This document shows, in pieces, positions 12,585-13,634 of a stretch of 13,634 nt of DNA (its first letter is position 1; each line of letters opens with the position of its first letter). Made by a program: the position numbers and the translations under genes. Where the stretch lies: positions 1 through 13,634 of the forward strand of contig CAMWLX010000048.1 in the NCBI GenBank assembly GCA_947175225.1, written 5' to 3'. The stretch is from an uncultured Porphyromonadaceae bacterium. Its GTDB lineage: Bacteria; Bacteroidota; Bacteroidia; Bacteroidales; Muribaculaceae. Below the pieces are notes generated by a model. That model did not search any database. It was not told the origin of the DNA and saw nothing but the letters and a program-made list of their open reading frames with translations.

Positions 12585-13634
12585 CTATTTTCGGAGTTTT
12601 TGTATTGTTTTGGAGAGTACTTGATTGTCAAAATCTGCATCATAATGCCATACGAATACTCCCGGGAGTTCATTTACCCTTATGAAGTCGAATTTTGCTT
12701 GAATAGAGTGTTCATCATCATATCCCATCGTAAGGTTGCCTTCTTCGTCAGCATAATATGGAGCTTGCGCATCATTATCCCACGTGGGCTTTAAATTGCC
12801 TGTATATTTGTCGAAGATGCGACATTCCAAATATGTAGGGAACGGAGATTTTCCACGGCCATAGAATGGTATTCCCATTAGTATTTTCTCCTTTGGAACT
12901 CCTAAATCAATATGCTTTGCGATACTTTGACTGACGCTCCATCCTCCTATTTTCTTGGTAGGATATAGAGGACTCTGGTGATAGCCACGTTTACCATCCT
13001 TGGGAACTGCAAGATTATAGCCTGACACATGAACATAGCTGACGTATGGCACCATTTTCTTATGGTCGATATAGCTTCCGGAATTATTAGAATAATAGGA
13101 TATCCATTTGTCTTGACCCAATGCTTTTCTTAGATCTTTGACAACTGAGACATAATTCCGGTCATCTTTAGGAGTGGCAGTGTGTCCACCACCCTCGGTA
13201 GTGGGGAATTCCCAGTCAAGATCTATCCCATCGAGGTTGAGAGAGTCGATGATATGCTTGACATTCTTGACAAAAGCTTTACGTTTTTTCTTGTCGCGAG
13301 CCATTTCACTGAAACCTTCGCGTTTTTCTCCCCCTACGCCAAGAATCACCTTCAAGTCGGGATTCTGTTTCTTTAAATCCGCCATTGCCTGTAGCTTTTC
13401 CGGATGCTTTATGATTACTCCGTCGCATGCGTCGTTAAACTCTGCAAAAGAGTATATCAAATGGGTAAAAAGGTTGGGATCAATGGGTCTCTTGCCGGTT
13501 TCTATCACATAAGCAAGTGCGATTTTAGGCTCTTTATCCTTCGGTCCCTCATTGCCTCGCTTCAGTTTTGTACCAGTAGTCTGACCTAAAACCACCAATG
13601 CGGTAGTTATCACTATAGCCACACTGAGTAAAGA
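12585..13634 (-). CDS. Exported GH18 chitinase-like glycoside hydrolase, 5'-truncated by the window
   Basis: Family 18 TIM-barrel hydrolase that probably cleaves chitin, chito-oligosaccharides or N-glycan cores next to N-acetylglucosamine. The frame stays open to the window edge (SLLSVAIVITTALVVLGQ), continuing a hydrophobic segment, so GTG 13622 is internal and the start lies just outside. The segment could be a signal peptide or an uncleaved anchor; no lipobox cysteine is visible. Numbering from that GTG: KVILGVGG (91-98), catalytic motif DGIDLDWEFP (131-140) with acid Glu138, SGYN (200-203), KILMGIPFYGRG (246-257), a chitinase-insertion-like region (about 258-310) and VWHYDAD (324-330). 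Asn203 replaces the Asp of the usual YD motif. The stop is TAG at 12587-12585. Endo-beta-N-acetylglucosaminidase is an alternative. It converges on the GH2 operon and shares its terminator, so it is a separate transcription unit. Confidence 0.92.
   Translation of the reverse strand, partial: SLLSVAIVITTALVVLGQTTGTKLKRGNEGPKDKEPKIALAYVIETGKRPIDPNLFTHLIYSFAEFNDACDGVIIKHPEKLQAMADLKKQNPDLKVILGVGGEKREGFSEMARDKKKRKAFVKNVKHIIDSLNLDGIDLDWEFPTTEGGGHTATPKDDRNYVSVVKDLRKALGQDKWISYYSNNSGSYIDHKKMVPYVSYVHVSGYNLAVPKDGKRGYHQSPLYPTKKIGGWSVSQSIAKHIDLGVPKEKILMGIPFYGRGKSPFPTYLECRIFDKYTGNLKPTWDNDAQAPYYADEEGNLTMGYDDEHSIQAKFDFIRVNELPGVFVWHYDADFDNQVLSKTIQKLRK

Noticed and set aside
13620..13622. GTG as the start of the GH18 gene
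   Set aside because: Upstream codons to the window edge continue the hydrophobic export signal (SLLS before VAIVITT), so the start lies outside the window.

Overview
The window looks like a gut-type Bacteroidales chromosome, probably Muribaculaceae or a near relative. The family is inference. The order rests on three things: the FrdA/FrdB sequences read like Bacteroides fumarate reductase; two upstream regions carry the Bacteroidota promoter pattern TTTG-N19/20-TAnnTTTG; and starts lack clear Shine-Dalgarno sequences. All genes but the last are on the + strand.

Layout. (1) 1-2310: the 3' three quarters of frdA and a complete frdB, the catalytic and iron-sulfur subunits of fumarate reductase/succinate dehydrogenase, closed by a strong terminator at 2337-2370. 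(2) 2371-2673: a spacer with a dispersed palindrome, a good promoter and a perfect 12-bp hairpin at the expected transcription start. (3) 2674-3597: a secreted protein of unknown function with a type IX-secretion-like C-terminus. (4) 3598-4742: 1.1 kb without a convincing gene but dense in structure: paired 24-nt repeats, two palindromes whose stems differ by compensatory changes, a strong terminator with no gene before it, and a 101-bp MITE-like inverted-repeat element flanked by 15-bp direct repeats. (5) 4604-12504: a probable operon with one clear promoter: secreted GH2 beta-galactosidase, galactokinase (galK), galactose mutarotase (galM), and a second, larger secreted GH2 enzyme. (6) 12585-13634, minus strand: an exported GH18 chitinase-like enzyme, cut by the window edge, converging on the second GH2 with a shared bidirectional terminator.

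How it works together. The two exported GH2 enzymes would release sugars, probably beta-linked galactose for the first one. GalM would convert beta-D-galactose to the alpha anomer and GalK would phosphorylate it to galactose-1-phosphate. No galT, galE, sugar transporter, SusC/SusD pair or local regulator is present, so the pathway must be completed elsewhere. The GH18 enzyme adds a likely N-acetylglucosamine-polymer or glycan-cleaving activity. The fumarate reductase genes are an unrelated housekeeping unit of anaerobic respiration.

No defence system, CRISPR array, transposase, rRNA or tRNA was found. The most unusual part is the structured, apparently gene-free block at 3598-4560.
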